Shown here one piece after another: positions 15,833 to 24,944 of a stretch of DNA of 38,696 nt. The stretch's first letter is position 1. Each line of letters opens with the position of its first letter. Below the pieces are notes generated by a model. It was not told the origin of the DNA and did not search any database. It saw only the letters and a list, made by a program, of their open reading frames with translations. A program made the translations under genes and the position numbers. The DNA comes from JADHLK01 sp038131695 (GTDB lineage: Bacteria > Pseudomonadota > Alphaproteobacteria > Puniceispirillales > Puniceispirillaceae), in the NCBI GenBank assembly GCA_038131695.1, contig JAYPQA010000017.1, positions 1-38,696 of the forward strand. Direction: 5' to 3'.

Positions 15833-18421
15833 TTAGTCCAGCGTGCGGGCGACTTCTGTCACCTCAAAACATTCGATTTGGTCACCCTCGGCAATGTCTG
15901 AATAATTTTCAAACGCCATGCCGCATTCCATGCTCTCGCGCACTTCCTTGACCTCATCCTTGAACCGTTTCAGCGTCTTAAGCGACCCCTCATGAATCAC
16001 CACATTATCGCGCAGCAGGCGCACCTTGCAGCCGCGCTTGATAATCCCATCGGTGACCATGCAGCCGGCGATCTTGCCCAGTTTGGAAATGGAAAAGACC
16101 TGGCGGATTTCCGCATAGCCGATAAATTCTTCCTTCGTATCCGGGCTGAGCAGGCCGCCCATCGCCGCCTTCACCTCATCGATCAGCTCATAGATGATCG
16201 AATGATAGCGGATATCCACCCCGTCCCGCTTGGCCAGATCACGGGCCTGCGGAATAGCGCGCACATTAAAGCCTATCACCAGCGCGGATGACGCGGCCGC
16301 CAGCGAAATATCGGATTCAGAGAGCGCCCCGACCCCGCCTGCCAGTATCCGCACCTTCACCTGTTCGGTGCCCAGCTTTTCCAGCGCGACCTTGATCGCC
16401 TCAAAAGAGCCATGCACATCGGTTTTGATCACCACAGGCAATTCTTCTGCCTCACCAGCTGCGATTGCGCTCAGCATCTGCTCAACCGAGCCGCGCGCCG
16501 ACACAGCTGCCTCGCGATCGCGCATCTGGCGGCGGCGATATTCGGACACTTCGCGGGCCCGCGATTCCGATTCCACCACCACAAACACATCACCGGCCAT
16601 CGGTGTGCCGTTCAGCCCCAGCACCTCCACCGGCTGGCCGGGCAGGGCCTCGCGCAGCTTTTCCCCGCGCTCATTCAGCAAGGCCCGCACCTTGCCGCTT
16701 TCGGCCCCGACCACAAAAATATCCCCGATCCGCAGCGTGCCGCGCTGAATCAGAACCGTTGCCACAGAGCCGCGGCCGCGCTCCACCTTGGCTTCGACAA
16801 CCGACCCTTCGGCCGGGCGCGCCGGGTTGGCTTTCAGCTCCAGCAATTCCGCCTGCAGCATAATCGCCTCTTCCAGAGCGGCCAGCCCCTCACCGGTATG
16901 GGCAGAGACATCCACACATTGCACATCGCCGCCAAAATCCTCAGTGATGATCTCATGCTGGAGCAAATCATTGCGCACGCGGGCCGGATCAGCCCCCGGC
17001 TTGTCAATCTTGTTGACCGCCACAATCACCGGACATTCCGCAGCGCGGGCATGGTTGATGGCCTCTATCGTCTGGGCCATGACCGAATCATCGGCGGCGA
17101 CAACCAGCACCACAATATCGGTGGTATTGGCCCCGCGCAGGCGCATTTCGGTAAAGGCTTCATGGCCGGGCGTATCCAGAAAGGTGATCACATTTTTCTG
17201 TGAGGTGGTGATCTGATAGGCCCCGATATGCTGGGTTATGCCGCCGGATTCGCCAGCTGCCACATCTGTCTTGCGAATCGCATCCAGCAAGCTGGTCTTG
17301 CCGTGATCAACATGGCCCATCACCGTTACAACAGGCGGGCGGGGCTTCAGTTTTGCCGGATCATCTGCCTCATCCGTGGCCAGGCCGGTTTCAATATCCG
17401 ATTCCGAAACCCGCTGCACCTTATGGCCGAATTCCAGGGTCACCAGCTCAGCTGTCTCGGCATCAATGGTCTGGGTGGCGGTTGCCATAATCCCCTGTTT
17501 CATCAGCTCCTTGACCACATCCGCAGCGCGTTCCGCCATTCGGTTGGCCAGCTCCGAGACGGTGATCGTATCCGGGATCACCACATCCCGGACCTGTTTC
17601 ACCTTTGGCTGCGACTCCTCGCGCATACGGGCCTTTTCACGCTGGCGGCGCACCGAGGCGAGCGAGCGCTGGCGCATCCCCTCACTGCCGGACAGCGCTT
17701 CGGTAATCGTCAGCTTGCCGCTCTGGCGGCGCATATCCGTGCCGCGCCCGCGGGCCGGACGGCGCGGGGCCTCTGCCTCATCTTCGCGGCGGCGACGCGG
17801 CGGGGCCGCATCCGGGCGGCCAGCAGGCGGGCGATCATTGGTAAATTTGCGCGGGGCCGCAGCCGGGGCAGCGCTCTGGCGGCGGGCATTTTCCTCAGCC
17901 AGCCGGGCCGCCTCTGCCTCTTTTTTCGCCTGCGCCTGTTTTTCAATTTCTTCCAGCTCGGCCAGCTCGGCCTGGCGGCGGGCCTCACGCGGATCCAGCG
18001 GAGCTGCCTCAACAGGCGGCGATTCCGGCGTAGCTGCTGCCTCTTCTGTTCCGTGTTCTGCTGCCAATTCAGCTGGCTGGTCTGCTTCGGCCGCCTCTTT
18101 TGCCTCACTCTTATTGAGGCCCGCTTTCAGCACCTCCATGCGTTTGGCGCGTTCTGCGGCGGTCAGCGTATGGGCGGCTTCGCTTGCCTCCGGCTCCGGC
18201 GTGTTCTGGCGCGGCGCGGCTTGCGGGGCCGGGCGCGGTGCGGGCGCACCCGGACGGGCCGGCAGCCCCGGGCGCTTGCGGCGCACCTGAACCTGAACAG
18301 TCTTGCCACGGCGGCCTGCCCCCTCCCCGCGCAGGGAAGAGGAATCCAGCGTGCCGCCCAGTGACAGTTTGGAACTGCCAGACAGGCTCAATTTCTTTGA
18401 CTTGTTTGTCTCGTCACTCAT
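15833..18421 (-). CDS. infB: Translation initiation factor IF-2
   Basis: GTPase that positions initiator tRNA on the 30S subunit and promotes 50S joining. 862 aa from ATG 18421, the start used in alphaproteobacteria (MSDETNKSKKLSLSG), with AAGG upstream; an open frame extends further but lacks support. The N-terminal third is a charged, low-complexity Ala/Glu/Arg region, followed by the IF2_N domain (TITVSELANRMAERAADVVKELMK). The G domain has GHVDHGKT (369-376), DTPGH (416-420) and NKID (470-473); domains II to IV follow, ending CFEVTEVARTLD. The start overlaps the ylxR stop by 4 nt. Confidence 0.98.
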   Translation of the reverse strand: MSDETNKSKKLSLSGSSKLSLGGTLDSSSLRGEGAGRRGKTVQVQVRRKRPGLPARPGAPAPRPAPQAAPRQNTPEPEASEAAHTLTAAERAKRMEVLKAGLNKSEAKEAAEADQPAELAAEHGTEEAAATPESPPVEAAPLDPREARRQAELAELEEIEKQAQAKKEAEAARLAEENARRQSAAPAAAPRKFTNDRPPAGRPDAAPPRRRREDEAEAPRRPARGRGTDMRRQSGKLTITEALSGSEGMRQRSLASVRRQREKARMREESQPKVKQVRDVVIPDTITVSELANRMAERAADVVKELMKQGIMATATQTIDAETAELVTLEFGHKVQRVSESDIETGLATDEADDPAKLKPRPPVVTVMGHVDHGKTSLLDAIRKTDVAAGESGGITQHIGAYQITTSQKNVITFLDTPGHEAFTEMRLRGANTTDIVVLVVAADDSVMAQTIEAINHARAAECPVIVAVNKIDKPGADPARVRNDLLQHEIITEDFGGDVQCVDVSAHTGEGLAALEEAIMLQAELLELKANPARPAEGSVVEAKVERGRGSVATVLIQRGTLRIGDIFVVGAESGKVRALLNERGEKLREALPGQPVEVLGLNGTPMAGDVFVVVESESRAREVSEYRRRQMRDREAAVSARGSVEQMLSAIAAGEAEELPVVIKTDVHGSFEAIKVALEKLGTEQVKVRILAGGVGALSESDISLAAASSALVIGFNVRAIPQARDLAKRDGVDIRYHSIIYELIDEVKAAMGGLLSPDTKEEFIGYAEIRQVFSISKLGKIAGCMVTDGIIKRGCKVRLLRDNVVIHEGSLKTLKRFKDEVKEVRESMECGMAFENYSDIAEGDQIECFEVTEVARTLD

Positions 18422-19134
18422 TTTGCACCTTCTTGTGCTGTCCTGTCCTGGCTGTCTGACTGTCCTGCCTGTGGCCCCGTGATACACTGCCCGGGCAGGG
18501 GCTGACAAGACAGCACCCCGATAAATGCGTCCAGCTTTTGCCAGCTGGCCCGCAATTTTTGCTGCAAGCCTGCCTGCCCGGCATGGCTGGAAGCCAGTAT
18601 CCCGGCAAAGGCCAGCGAGTCCCGCCCAAATGCCTGACCCAGCAGACGGGCAGGCACGCCCTTGATAATCCAGCCCGGCTGCACCGCCGAAATCAGCTTG
18701 GACGCCTCGCGCTGCGAGGCATCATCCGCAATCAACAGCCCTTCTATCCGGCCTGCCTCACGCAGGGAACCAGAGCCGCCTATCGCCAGCCCGGCCCGCC
18801 GCGACAGGGCCAGCATCTGCACAAACTGATCGGCCAGCAACGCTGCCAGCTGATGGCTTAGCTGCACGCTCGCCGCCTCTGGCCCGCCCGCCAGCCCGGC
18901 CTCGGCAATACCCAGATGCCGGGTGAACGCCTTTTTGCGCACCGCCAGGGCCAACGCCTCCGGGCTGGCTGTCAGCCAGGCCCCGCGGCCGGGCAGCTTT
19001 TCTGCCAGGTCCGGCACCAGCGCGCCATCCGGCCCGGCCACAAACCGGATCAGATTTTCAGGCGGCCCTGACTGGCCTGTTGCGATACATTGGCGCATAC
19101 GCCTCAATGCTCCTCTTCCCGGGCAGCCGGCCAT
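18418..19134 (-). CDS. YlxR-domain (DUF448) RNA-binding protein with L7Ae-like C-terminus
   Basis: 238-aa protein between nusA and infB, the standard place for YlxR. The N-terminal about 95 residues are the YlxR domain: RRMRQCIATGQ, NLIRFVAGPDGALVPDLAEKLPGRGAWL and AVRKKAFTRHLG. The C-terminal half (LADQFVQMLALSRRAGLAIGG, GLLIADDASQREASKL) resembles the L7Ae/L30e-type RNA-binding fold that alphaproteobacterial versions often carry. It is thought to act in RNA metabolism or ribosome biogenesis, though its role in this group is not settled. It overlaps nusA by one base (TGATG) and infB by four. Confidence 0.93.
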   Translation of the reverse strand: MAGCPGRGALRRMRQCIATGQSGPPENLIRFVAGPDGALVPDLAEKLPGRGAWLTASPEALALAVRKKAFTRHLGIAEAGLAGGPEAASVQLSHQLAALLADQFVQMLALSRRAGLAIGGSGSLREAGRIEGLLIADDASQREASKLISAVQPGWIIKGVPARLLGQAFGRDSLAFAGILASSHAGQAGLQQKLRASWQKLDAFIGVLSCQPLPGQCITGPQAGQSDSQDRTAQEGAK

Positions 19135-20720
19135 CAGGCGCCGACCGTCTCCCCTGCGGCGGCTTCTTCTGCGACTGCCGCACCTTCTTCTGCCTCCAGA
19201 CCAGCGGCCTGCTCTTCCTCCTCATCGGCAAACCAATGGGCGCGGGCCGCCATGATGATCTCACCGGCCGTTGCCTCATCCTCAATGCCAAACTCACCCA
19301 GCAGGCCGGATAATTCCTCTGAATCCAGCTCCGCCAGATCATCGAGGCTGCGCACATCATTTTCCGCCAGTTTCAAAATCATCGGCAGGCTGAGATAATC
19401 CACCTCGCGCAGGTCTGCTGCCACTTCCAGCCGTTCCAGCTCGCCCTCAATGCGGGCTGTCTCAGCTGTCACAAATTCTGTTGCCCGATTATGCAGCTCT
19501 CCGGCGATATCCATGTCAAAGCCCTGGATTTCCGCCAAATCCTCAATGGCCGTCTCGACAATATCCTCAACCACAACAAAGCCTTCAGCGACCAGCAGAT
19601 GGGCGATCACATCGTCAATATTCAGCGCCTCAATAAAGCGGGTTGAGCGCTGCTTGAACTCTTCCTGGCGTTTTTCGGATTCTTCGGCTTCGGTCAGAAT
19701 ATCAATATACCAGCCGGTCAGCTGCGAGGCGAGGCGCACATTCTGGCCGCGCCGCCCAATCGCCAGGCTGAGCTGATCATCCGGGACCACCACTTCCATG
19801 CGGCCTGCCACCTCATCCATCACCACCTTGGCGACCTCTGCCGGAGCCAGGGCGTTCACCACAAAGGTGACCGGATCTTCGGAATAGGGGATGATCTCAA
19901 TTTTCTCGCCCTGCAATTCGCCGACCACCGCCTGCACCCGGCTGCCGCGCAGGCCCACACAGGCCCCGACCGGATCAATGGATGTATCGCGTGACATGAC
20001 AGAAATTTTCGCCCGGCTGCCCGGCTCACGCGCAACCGCCATGATCTCAATGATACCGTCATAGATTTCCGGCACTTCCTGGGTGAACAGCTTGGCCATG
20101 AAATCATTGCTGGCCCGGGAGAGGAAAATTTGCGGGCCGCGCTGTTCCTCGCGCACATCCAGAATATAGGCGCGCACCCGGTCGCCCTGGCGCAGATTTT
20201 CACGCGGAATCATTTCCTCACGCCGGATAACCCCTTCGCCGCGGCCCAGATCAACCGTGATCGAATAGCTTTCGGCCCGCTTGATCGTGCCCACCACAAT
20301 CTCACCGACCCGGTCCTTATATTCTTCATATTGGCGGGCGCGTTCTGCCTCGCGCACCTTCTGGCTGATCACCTGCTTGGCGGTCTGGGCAGCAATGCGG
20401 CCAAATTCAATCGGCGGCAGGGGCTGACGCAAAAATTCCCCGGCAGCGAGATTGAATTTCTGCCCCTCGGCGAGGCTCATCTGGGTGGCGTCATCTTCCA
20501 CCTCTTCAACCACCTCTGTCCAGCGTTCCAGCGTGATGGTGCCGTCCTTGCGGTCGATCATGGCCCGAATATCACGGTCATTGCCATATTTGGAGCGGCC
20601 CGCCTTTTGGATAGCCTCCTCCATTGCCAGAATGACTTCTTCCCTGTCGATCGCCTTTTCGCGCGCAACGACATCAGCGATCTGAATCAATTCAAGACCC
20701 GGGATTGATGAAGTGTCCAT
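19134..20720 (-). CDS. nusA: Transcription termination/antitermination factor NusA
   Basis: RNA polymerase-associated factor that modulates pausing, termination and antitermination. 528 aa. The order is the N-terminal RNAP-binding domain (1 to about 125, with AIDREEVILAMEEAIQKA), S1 domain (VGEIVVGTIKRAESYSITVDLG), two KH domains (SIDPVGACVGLRGSRVQAV and LSLAIGRRGQNVRLASQLTGW), then two acidic helix-hairpin-helix repeats typical of proteobacterial NusA and a very acidic, Ala-rich tail. It follows rimP by 33 bp. Confidence 0.98.
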   Translation of the reverse strand: MDTSSIPGLELIQIADVVAREKAIDREEVILAMEEAIQKAGRSKYGNDRDIRAMIDRKDGTITLERWTEVVEEVEDDATQMSLAEGQKFNLAAGEFLRQPLPPIEFGRIAAQTAKQVISQKVREAERARQYEEYKDRVGEIVVGTIKRAESYSITVDLGRGEGVIRREEMIPRENLRQGDRVRAYILDVREEQRGPQIFLSRASNDFMAKLFTQEVPEIYDGIIEIMAVAREPGSRAKISVMSRDTSIDPVGACVGLRGSRVQAVVGELQGEKIEIIPYSEDPVTFVVNALAPAEVAKVVMDEVAGRMEVVVPDDQLSLAIGRRGQNVRLASQLTGWYIDILTEAEESEKRQEEFKQRSTRFIEALNIDDVIAHLLVAEGFVVVEDIVETAIEDLAEIQGFDMDIAGELHNRATEFVTAETARIEGELERLEVAADLREVDYLSLPMILKLAENDVRSLDDLAELDSEELSGLLGEFGIEDEATAGEIIMAARAHWFADEEEEQAAGLEAEEGAAVAEEAAAGETVGA

Positions 20721-20753
20721 GAGTGCCTCTTTTGTTCACTTGGTCAAATGGTT

Positions 20754-21308
20754 TCAGTTTTGCACGCCCGGCGGCTGATCAGCGAGTGCCGATGCCGAAG
20801 CCTGCTGTTTTTGTTCCTTGCCACGGCGCGGAACAGAAAAATAATCGCTGGGGTCGATGCGGGCCTGATCCAGCTCCTCCAGAGTGAAGGTCAGCCGCCC
20901 GGCCAGCGTATCCAGACAAATCCGGCCCTGCTCATCCTGGCCGGCCAGCGTGCCGCGAAACCGCTTGCGCCCGTCAAGGGGCTGCAACAGGGTGACCTTC
21001 ACCGTCTCTCCCTTGAAGCGGTCGAAATCCTGCTCTCTGGTCAGCGGCCTGTCCATGCCGGGAGAGCTAACCTCCAGAAGATAGGCTTCCCGAATAGGGT
21101 CTTCCACATCCAGAACAGCGGCCAGATGGCGGCTGATGGTGGCGCAATGATCAACGGTCATCTCGCTCAAGTCAGACGGCTCTGCCATGATCTGCAAATG
21201 CCTGCGCCCGCGCCCGCCCGGCGTGCCGGTCAGCAGGACGCGCACCAGATCAAAACCCAAATCCGCCAGGGCCGGTTTGATAATCTGTGTCAGGCGATCT
21301 TCAGCCAA
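20754..21308 (-). CDS. rimP: Ribosome maturation factor RimP
   Basis: Assists late 30S assembly. 184 aa. EDRLTQIIKPALADLGFDLVRVLL is the conserved N-terminus, then DHCATISRHLAAVLDVEDPI, YLLEVSSPGMDRPLT and the C-terminal SH3-like domain (FKGETVKVTLLQPLDGRKRFRGTL). The start is a TTG at 21308: an in-frame stop lies a short way upstream and no ATG or GTG stands between them, and GGAGA sits about ten bases upstream. It opens the rimP-nusA-ylxR-infB-rbfA-truB-rpsO run after the trmB terminator, so the promoter should lie in 21309-21390, but no clear consensus was found. Confidence 0.95.
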   Translation of the reverse strand: MAEDRLTQIIKPALADLGFDLVRVLLTGTPGGRGRRHLQIMAEPSDLSEMTVDHCATISRHLAAVLDVEDPIREAYLLEVSSPGMDRPLTREQDFDRFKGETVKVTLLQPLDGRKRFRGTLAGQDEQGRICLDTLAGRLTFTLEELDQARIDPSDYFSVPRRGKEQKQQASASALADQPPGVQN

Positions 21309-21390
21309 TGGGCCTGTTCTCCGCTTGCAAAATTCTCTGTCTCAAAAAAACTGCGACCAGGCTTCCAGAAAATAAAACCTTCAAGAAAAT

Positions 21391-21414
21391 AAAAAAGGCG
21401 GGCTCTCGCCCACC
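21391..21414 (-). terminator. Intrinsic terminator downstream of trmB
   Basis: On the minus strand GGTGGGC-GAGA-GCCCGCC (one G-T pair) forms a 7-bp stem with a GAGA tetraloop and is followed directly by TTTTTT. It separates the lnt-metK-trmB group from the rimP-nusA-infB operon. Confidence 0.92.
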
Positions 21415-21490
21415 TGCCTTGGCTTTTGACAGTTTTTATTTCCCCCTTCATAGGCGCATTGCCGGAAAAAGCAAGCATTTGCCAAAAATT

Positions 21491-22168
21491 TCAGCTGCAC
21501 CGGCGAAAATCGAACCAGCTGGGCTGGCGGCCTTCCTTTTCGGCCTTCTTCATATAGCGGGTGCCGGGCCAGTCCGCGGGCGGGCGGCGCCAATCCTGCG
21601 GGCGGCGGGCGGTCCAGGCAAAAGCCGGATGGCGGGTGGCTTCTTCCAGCAACCAGCTCTTGGCAACCGGATGATCCGAGGCCAGCCGCAACAGACCGCC
21701 GGGCCGGATCAGGCGGGCCAGCTCATCCAGCATGGGCGGATTCAAAATCCGCCGGGCCGCATGGCGCTTTTTTGGCCAGGGATCAGGAAATAATATATAG
21801 GCCCCGGCCAGGCTGGCGGCCGGCCAGCCGGGCAGAATCAGGCGCACATCATCATCCCAAATCAGAATATTCCGGCATCCAGCTGCCGCCCGGTGCCGCA
21901 ATAGCGAGGCCACCCCATTGATAAAGGGCTCCGCCCCGATAAACCCCTCTTGCGGCGCCGCTGCGGCGCGGGCCGCCAGATGCTCGCCGCCGCCAAACCC
22001 GATCTCCAGCCAGATATCCGCCGGGGCATGGGAAAACAGGCCAGGCAAATCAGCCAGATTGCGGGGCAGCCGCCAGCGCGGCAGGTCTGTCTCCAGCAGC
22101 TCAGCCATCGCCTTGCGCAGCGGGCGGCCCTTGCGGCGGCCATAGAAATTCAGCCTGTTTTCTGTCAT
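21491..22168 (-). CDS. trmB: tRNA (guanine-N7-)-methyltransferase TrmB
   Basis: Methylates G46 in the variable loop of tRNAs using SAM. 225 aa. LNFYGRRKGRPLR near the N-terminus, the SAM-binding WLEIGFGGGEHL (53-64), GAEPFINGVASLL, and the family hallmark FPDPWPKKRHAARRI followed by LARLIRPGGLLRLASDHP are all intact. The C-terminal TRYMKKAEKEGR is the tRNA-contacting end. It lies 89 bp after metK, which makes its SAM, a conserved pairing in alphaproteobacteria. Confidence 0.96.
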   Translation of the reverse strand: MTENRLNFYGRRKGRPLRKAMAELLETDLPRWRLPRNLADLPGLFSHAPADIWLEIGFGGGEHLAARAAAAPQEGFIGAEPFINGVASLLRHRAAAGCRNILIWDDDVRLILPGWPAASLAGAYILFPDPWPKKRHAARRILNPPMLDELARLIRPGGLLRLASDHPVAKSWLLEEATRHPAFAWTARRPQDWRRPPADWPGTRYMKKAEKEGRQPSWFDFRRCS

Positions 22169-22197
22169 CTGCGGCAGAGTCCCGGCCTGTTATCTGG

Positions 22198-22219
22198 TTT
22201 TTTTTCTGGTCTTTTTTTT
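22198..22219. repeat. Paired T8 tracts between metK and trmB
   Basis: Two eight-base T runs (22198-22205 and 22212-22219) separated by CTGGTC. They are flanked by similar GTTATC-(C/T)GGTT sequences. On the transcribed minus strand they read as A tracts, so they are not a terminator for metK. Confidence 0.7.
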
Positions 22220-22257
22220 GGGCTGTTATCCGGTTGCTTGGCCTGAAAGCCCGCCTG

Positions 22258-23430
22258 TCAGGCCAGCTTTTCGGCAAGATCAAGCGCTTCCCAGCTGAAA
22301 CTGCCCGGCCCGGCCTCGCCTGCCTCCCGGCCAAAATGCCCATAGGCAGAAGTCGGCACAAAAATAGGCTGGTTCAGCTGCAAGGTCTGGCGAATGGCAC
22401 GCGGCGTCAGCGAGACCAGCTCGGTCAGCCTGCCCTGCAATTGCGCATCAGCCAGCCGGCCTGTCCCATCTGTCTTGACCAGCAAGGATACCGGCTCTGC
22501 CACCCCGATGGCATAGGCCAGCTGGATGGTGCATTTATCCGCCAGCCCGGCCGCGACCACATTCTTGGCCAGCCAGCGCGCCGCATAGGCAGCTGATCTG
22601 TCCACCTTGGTCGGGTCCTTGCCGGAAAACGCGCCGCCCCCATGCGGGGCCGCCCCGCCATAGGTATCCACAATAATCTTGCGCCCGGTCAGCCCGGCAT
22701 CGCCGTCCGGCCCGCCAATTTCAAATTTGCCGGTCGGATTGACCAGAAAATCAGCCTCTCCAACCATCCATCCATCGGGCAATAATTCGGCTATCACCGG
22801 GGTTACCAGCTGGCGGATTTCGGCTTCTGTCACGCCGGGCAGATGCTGGGTGGAGAGCACAATCTTTTCCACGCCCTCTATCTGGCCTGAATCACTGTAG
22901 CGCAGCGTCAGCTGGGATTTGGCATCCGGCCCCAGAATCGTATCCGGGTCGCTTTTGCGCAGGCGGGCCAGCTCTTTCAAAATCGCATGGCTGTAATGCA
23001 GCGCCGCCGGCATCAGGGCCTCTGTCTCACGGCAGGCATAGCCAAACATCAGCCCCTGATCACCAGCCCCCTCATCCTTGCCCGACTTGTTGTCGGAATC
23101 CACACCCTGGGCAATATCCACCGATTGTTCATGCAGGTAATTTTGGAATTCAAAATGGGCATGGTGGAATTTTTCCTGCTCATAGCCGATTTCCTTGACC
23201 GCGGCGCGCACCCGCCCTTCAATCTGGCCCATGATTTTGGCCAGGTTTTCCTCACTGGCACGCACCTCTCCGGCCAGCACGATCCGGTTGGTTGTCGCCA
23301 GCGTCTCACAGCCAACCCGCGCCTCTGGTTCATGTTCCAGAAACAGATCCAGAACCGTATCGGAAATGCGGTCGCAAATCTTGTCCGGGTGACCTTCCGA
23401 GACAGATTCAGATGTGAATAAATAGCCCAT
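22258..23430 (-). CDS. metK: S-adenosylmethionine synthetase
   Basis: Makes SAM from methionine and ATP. 390 aa from ATG 23430, which gives the standard MGYLFTSESVSEGHPDK start with AGGAG upstream; an ATG eleven codons earlier lacks support. GHPDK near residue 13 (ATP/Mg site), DQGLMFGYACRET, GKFEIGGPDGDAGLTGRKII and the signature GGGAFSGKDPTKVDRSAAY are all present. Only 38 bp separate it from lnt, so there is no room for a SAM riboswitch or for the XRE-type regulator gene often found here. It supplies TrmB and the other methyltransferases. Confidence 0.98.
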   Translation of the reverse strand: MGYLFTSESVSEGHPDKICDRISDTVLDLFLEHEPEARVGCETLATTNRIVLAGEVRASEENLAKIMGQIEGRVRAAVKEIGYEQEKFHHAHFEFQNYLHEQSVDIAQGVDSDNKSGKDEGAGDQGLMFGYACRETEALMPAALHYSHAILKELARLRKSDPDTILGPDAKSQLTLRYSDSGQIEGVEKIVLSTQHLPGVTEAEIRQLVTPVIAELLPDGWMVGEADFLVNPTGKFEIGGPDGDAGLTGRKIIVDTYGGAAPHGGGAFSGKDPTKVDRSAAYAARWLAKNVVAAGLADKCTIQLAYAIGVAEPVSLLVKTDGTGRLADAQLQGRLTELVSLTPRAIRQTLQLNQPIFVPTSAYGHFGREAGEAGPGSFSWEALDLAEKLA

Positions 23431-23468
23431 AAACCCTATTCTCCTGCCAGGAGCGTCCTTCAAATTGC

Positions 23469-24944
23469 CTATATCTGCCTTTTTTGGCCTGATCGGTCAA
23501 GCAGCAATGCCGCCCCCAAAAGCCAGAAAATCAGCACCAGAAAGCCGGCCTGTCTGGCACGGGCATAGGGCGGGGGCGCCAGCGCCGCCGGAACCGGCAG
23601 ATCAAGGGCTGTCGCCTCGCCCAGCCGGGTCTGGCCAAGCAGCCGCCCAAACCCGTCAAAACCGGCGCTGATGCCGGTATTGGCAACCCGCAGCAGCACC
23701 AGCCCTTCCTCAATCGCCCGCAATCTGGACTGTGCCAGATGCTGATAGGGCCCGGCCGTATGGCCGAACCAGGCATCATTGGTCAGATTAACCAGAAAAT
23801 CCGGGCGCGGCGCATCGCGGATAAAGCTGGGGAAAATCACCTCATAGCAAATCAGCACCCGCATCCGGCCCAGCTGCGGATGGGCAAACAAGGCCGGGGC
23901 CCTACCAGGGGCAAAATCGGTCGGGCCGGCCAGCGCCTCAACAAAAGGCAGGAACCGGACCGGCACAAATTCCCCGAACGGCACCAGCCGCTGCTTGTCA
24001 GCACTGGCGATTTCCGCACCCCGCCCATCGAGCAGCATCACCGAATTGAGAAGATGGTTCGGCCCGGCGCGGCGCAACAGGCCGGTCAGCAACATCCCGT
24101 CTTCCGGCAGGGTGGTGCGCGCCAGCTGCCCCAGCAGCTGTTTTTCCTGCGGCCAGAAACCGGCAAAGGCTGATTCCGGCCAGATGACCAGCTGCGGGAT
24201 CGGTTTTCCGCGCAAGCCCAGCTCCACCAGCCGCTGCAAATGGGCGGGGCGGGCGGCGCGCTGCCATTTTTCGGCTTGCGGCACAGCTGGCTGAATCAGG
24301 CGCACCTGGTCTGGCAGCTGCGGGTCCAGCGGCGGGGCGGTTGCGATACGGTGCTGGCCCCAGCCAAAACAAATCAGCAGCGGCAGCATCAAAACCCCCG
24401 CCTGCAGCCGGTTTTCCCGCACCAGACCCAGCCCGGCCAGAAACGCAAATAACAGCAGATTCAGCCCGTTCTGGCCAATCAGCGCGGCCATCTGGGCCAG
24501 CCCGTCCGTGGCCAGAAACACCTGCCCCGGCGCATTCCAGGGAAAGCCGGTCAACAGCCAGCTGCGCGCCCATTCTGCCAGCCCGGTTGCCAGCGCAATA
24601 AGGATGAGTTTCTGGCCCCGGCTGGCCCCGGCCCGCCAGCCGGCCAGCCCGGCAGCCCCCCAGAAAAGCGCCAGAAAAAAAGGCAGGCCAAGGGCTGAAA
24701 AAGGCAGCATGAACAGATAGGCCGCCTCGCCAATAAACAGCGAATGGCTGATCCAGTAAAGCGAGACCGCAAACCAGCCAAACCCGCCCGCCAGCATGGC
24801 CAGCCCGGCCGCGCCCATGCTTTTGGCGCTTGCTGCCTGCCAGAGGATCACCAGCAAAGCCAGCACACAGAAAAGCCAGCTGGCCGGAGGCAAGCCAAGA
24901 GCCGCTATCCCGCCTGCCAGAAACAGCAGCAAAAAGCGCGTCAT
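23469..24944 (-). CDS. lnt: Apolipoprotein N-acyltransferase
   Basis: Inner-membrane enzyme that adds the third acyl chain to lipoproteins. 491 aa. About six hydrophobic segments fill residues 1-200, then a periplasmic nitrilase domain carries the catalytic triad Glu257 (WPESAF), Lys317 (DKQRLVPFGEF) and Cys366 (ICYEVIF), with NLTNDAWFG and a final membrane segment near 465-482. The ATG overlaps the inferred corC stop (ATGA). The corC-lnt order is conserved in alpha- and gammaproteobacteria. Confidence 0.96.
   Translation of the reverse strand: MTRFLLLFLAGGIAALGLPPASWLFCVLALLVILWQAASAKSMGAAGLAMLAGGFGWFAVSLYWISHSLFIGEAAYLFMLPFSALGLPFFLALFWGAAGLAGWRAGASRGQKLILIALATGLAEWARSWLLTGFPWNAPGQVFLATDGLAQMAALIGQNGLNLLLFAFLAGLGLVRENRLQAGVLMLPLLICFGWGQHRIATAPPLDPQLPDQVRLIQPAVPQAEKWQRAARPAHLQRLVELGLRGKPIPQLVIWPESAFAGFWPQEKQLLGQLARTTLPEDGMLLTGLLRRAGPNHLLNSVMLLDGRGAEIASADKQRLVPFGEFVPVRFLPFVEALAGPTDFAPGRAPALFAHPQLGRMRVLICYEVIFPSFIRDAPRPDFLVNLTNDAWFGHTAGPYQHLAQSRLRAIEEGLVLLRVANTGISAGFDGFGRLLGQTRLGEATALDLPVPAALAPPPYARARQAGFLVLIFWLLGAALLLDRSGQKRQI

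Noticed and set aside
17228..18364. Long open frame antisense to infB, and similar ones antisense to corC (24796-25764) and glnD (36067-37389)
   Set aside because: GC-rich coding DNA gives long antisense frames; these lack recognisable domains and overlap intact conserved genes.
23431..23468. SAM riboswitch before metK
   Set aside because: Only 38 bp lie between lnt and metK, too short for any known SAM riboswitch with its expression platform.
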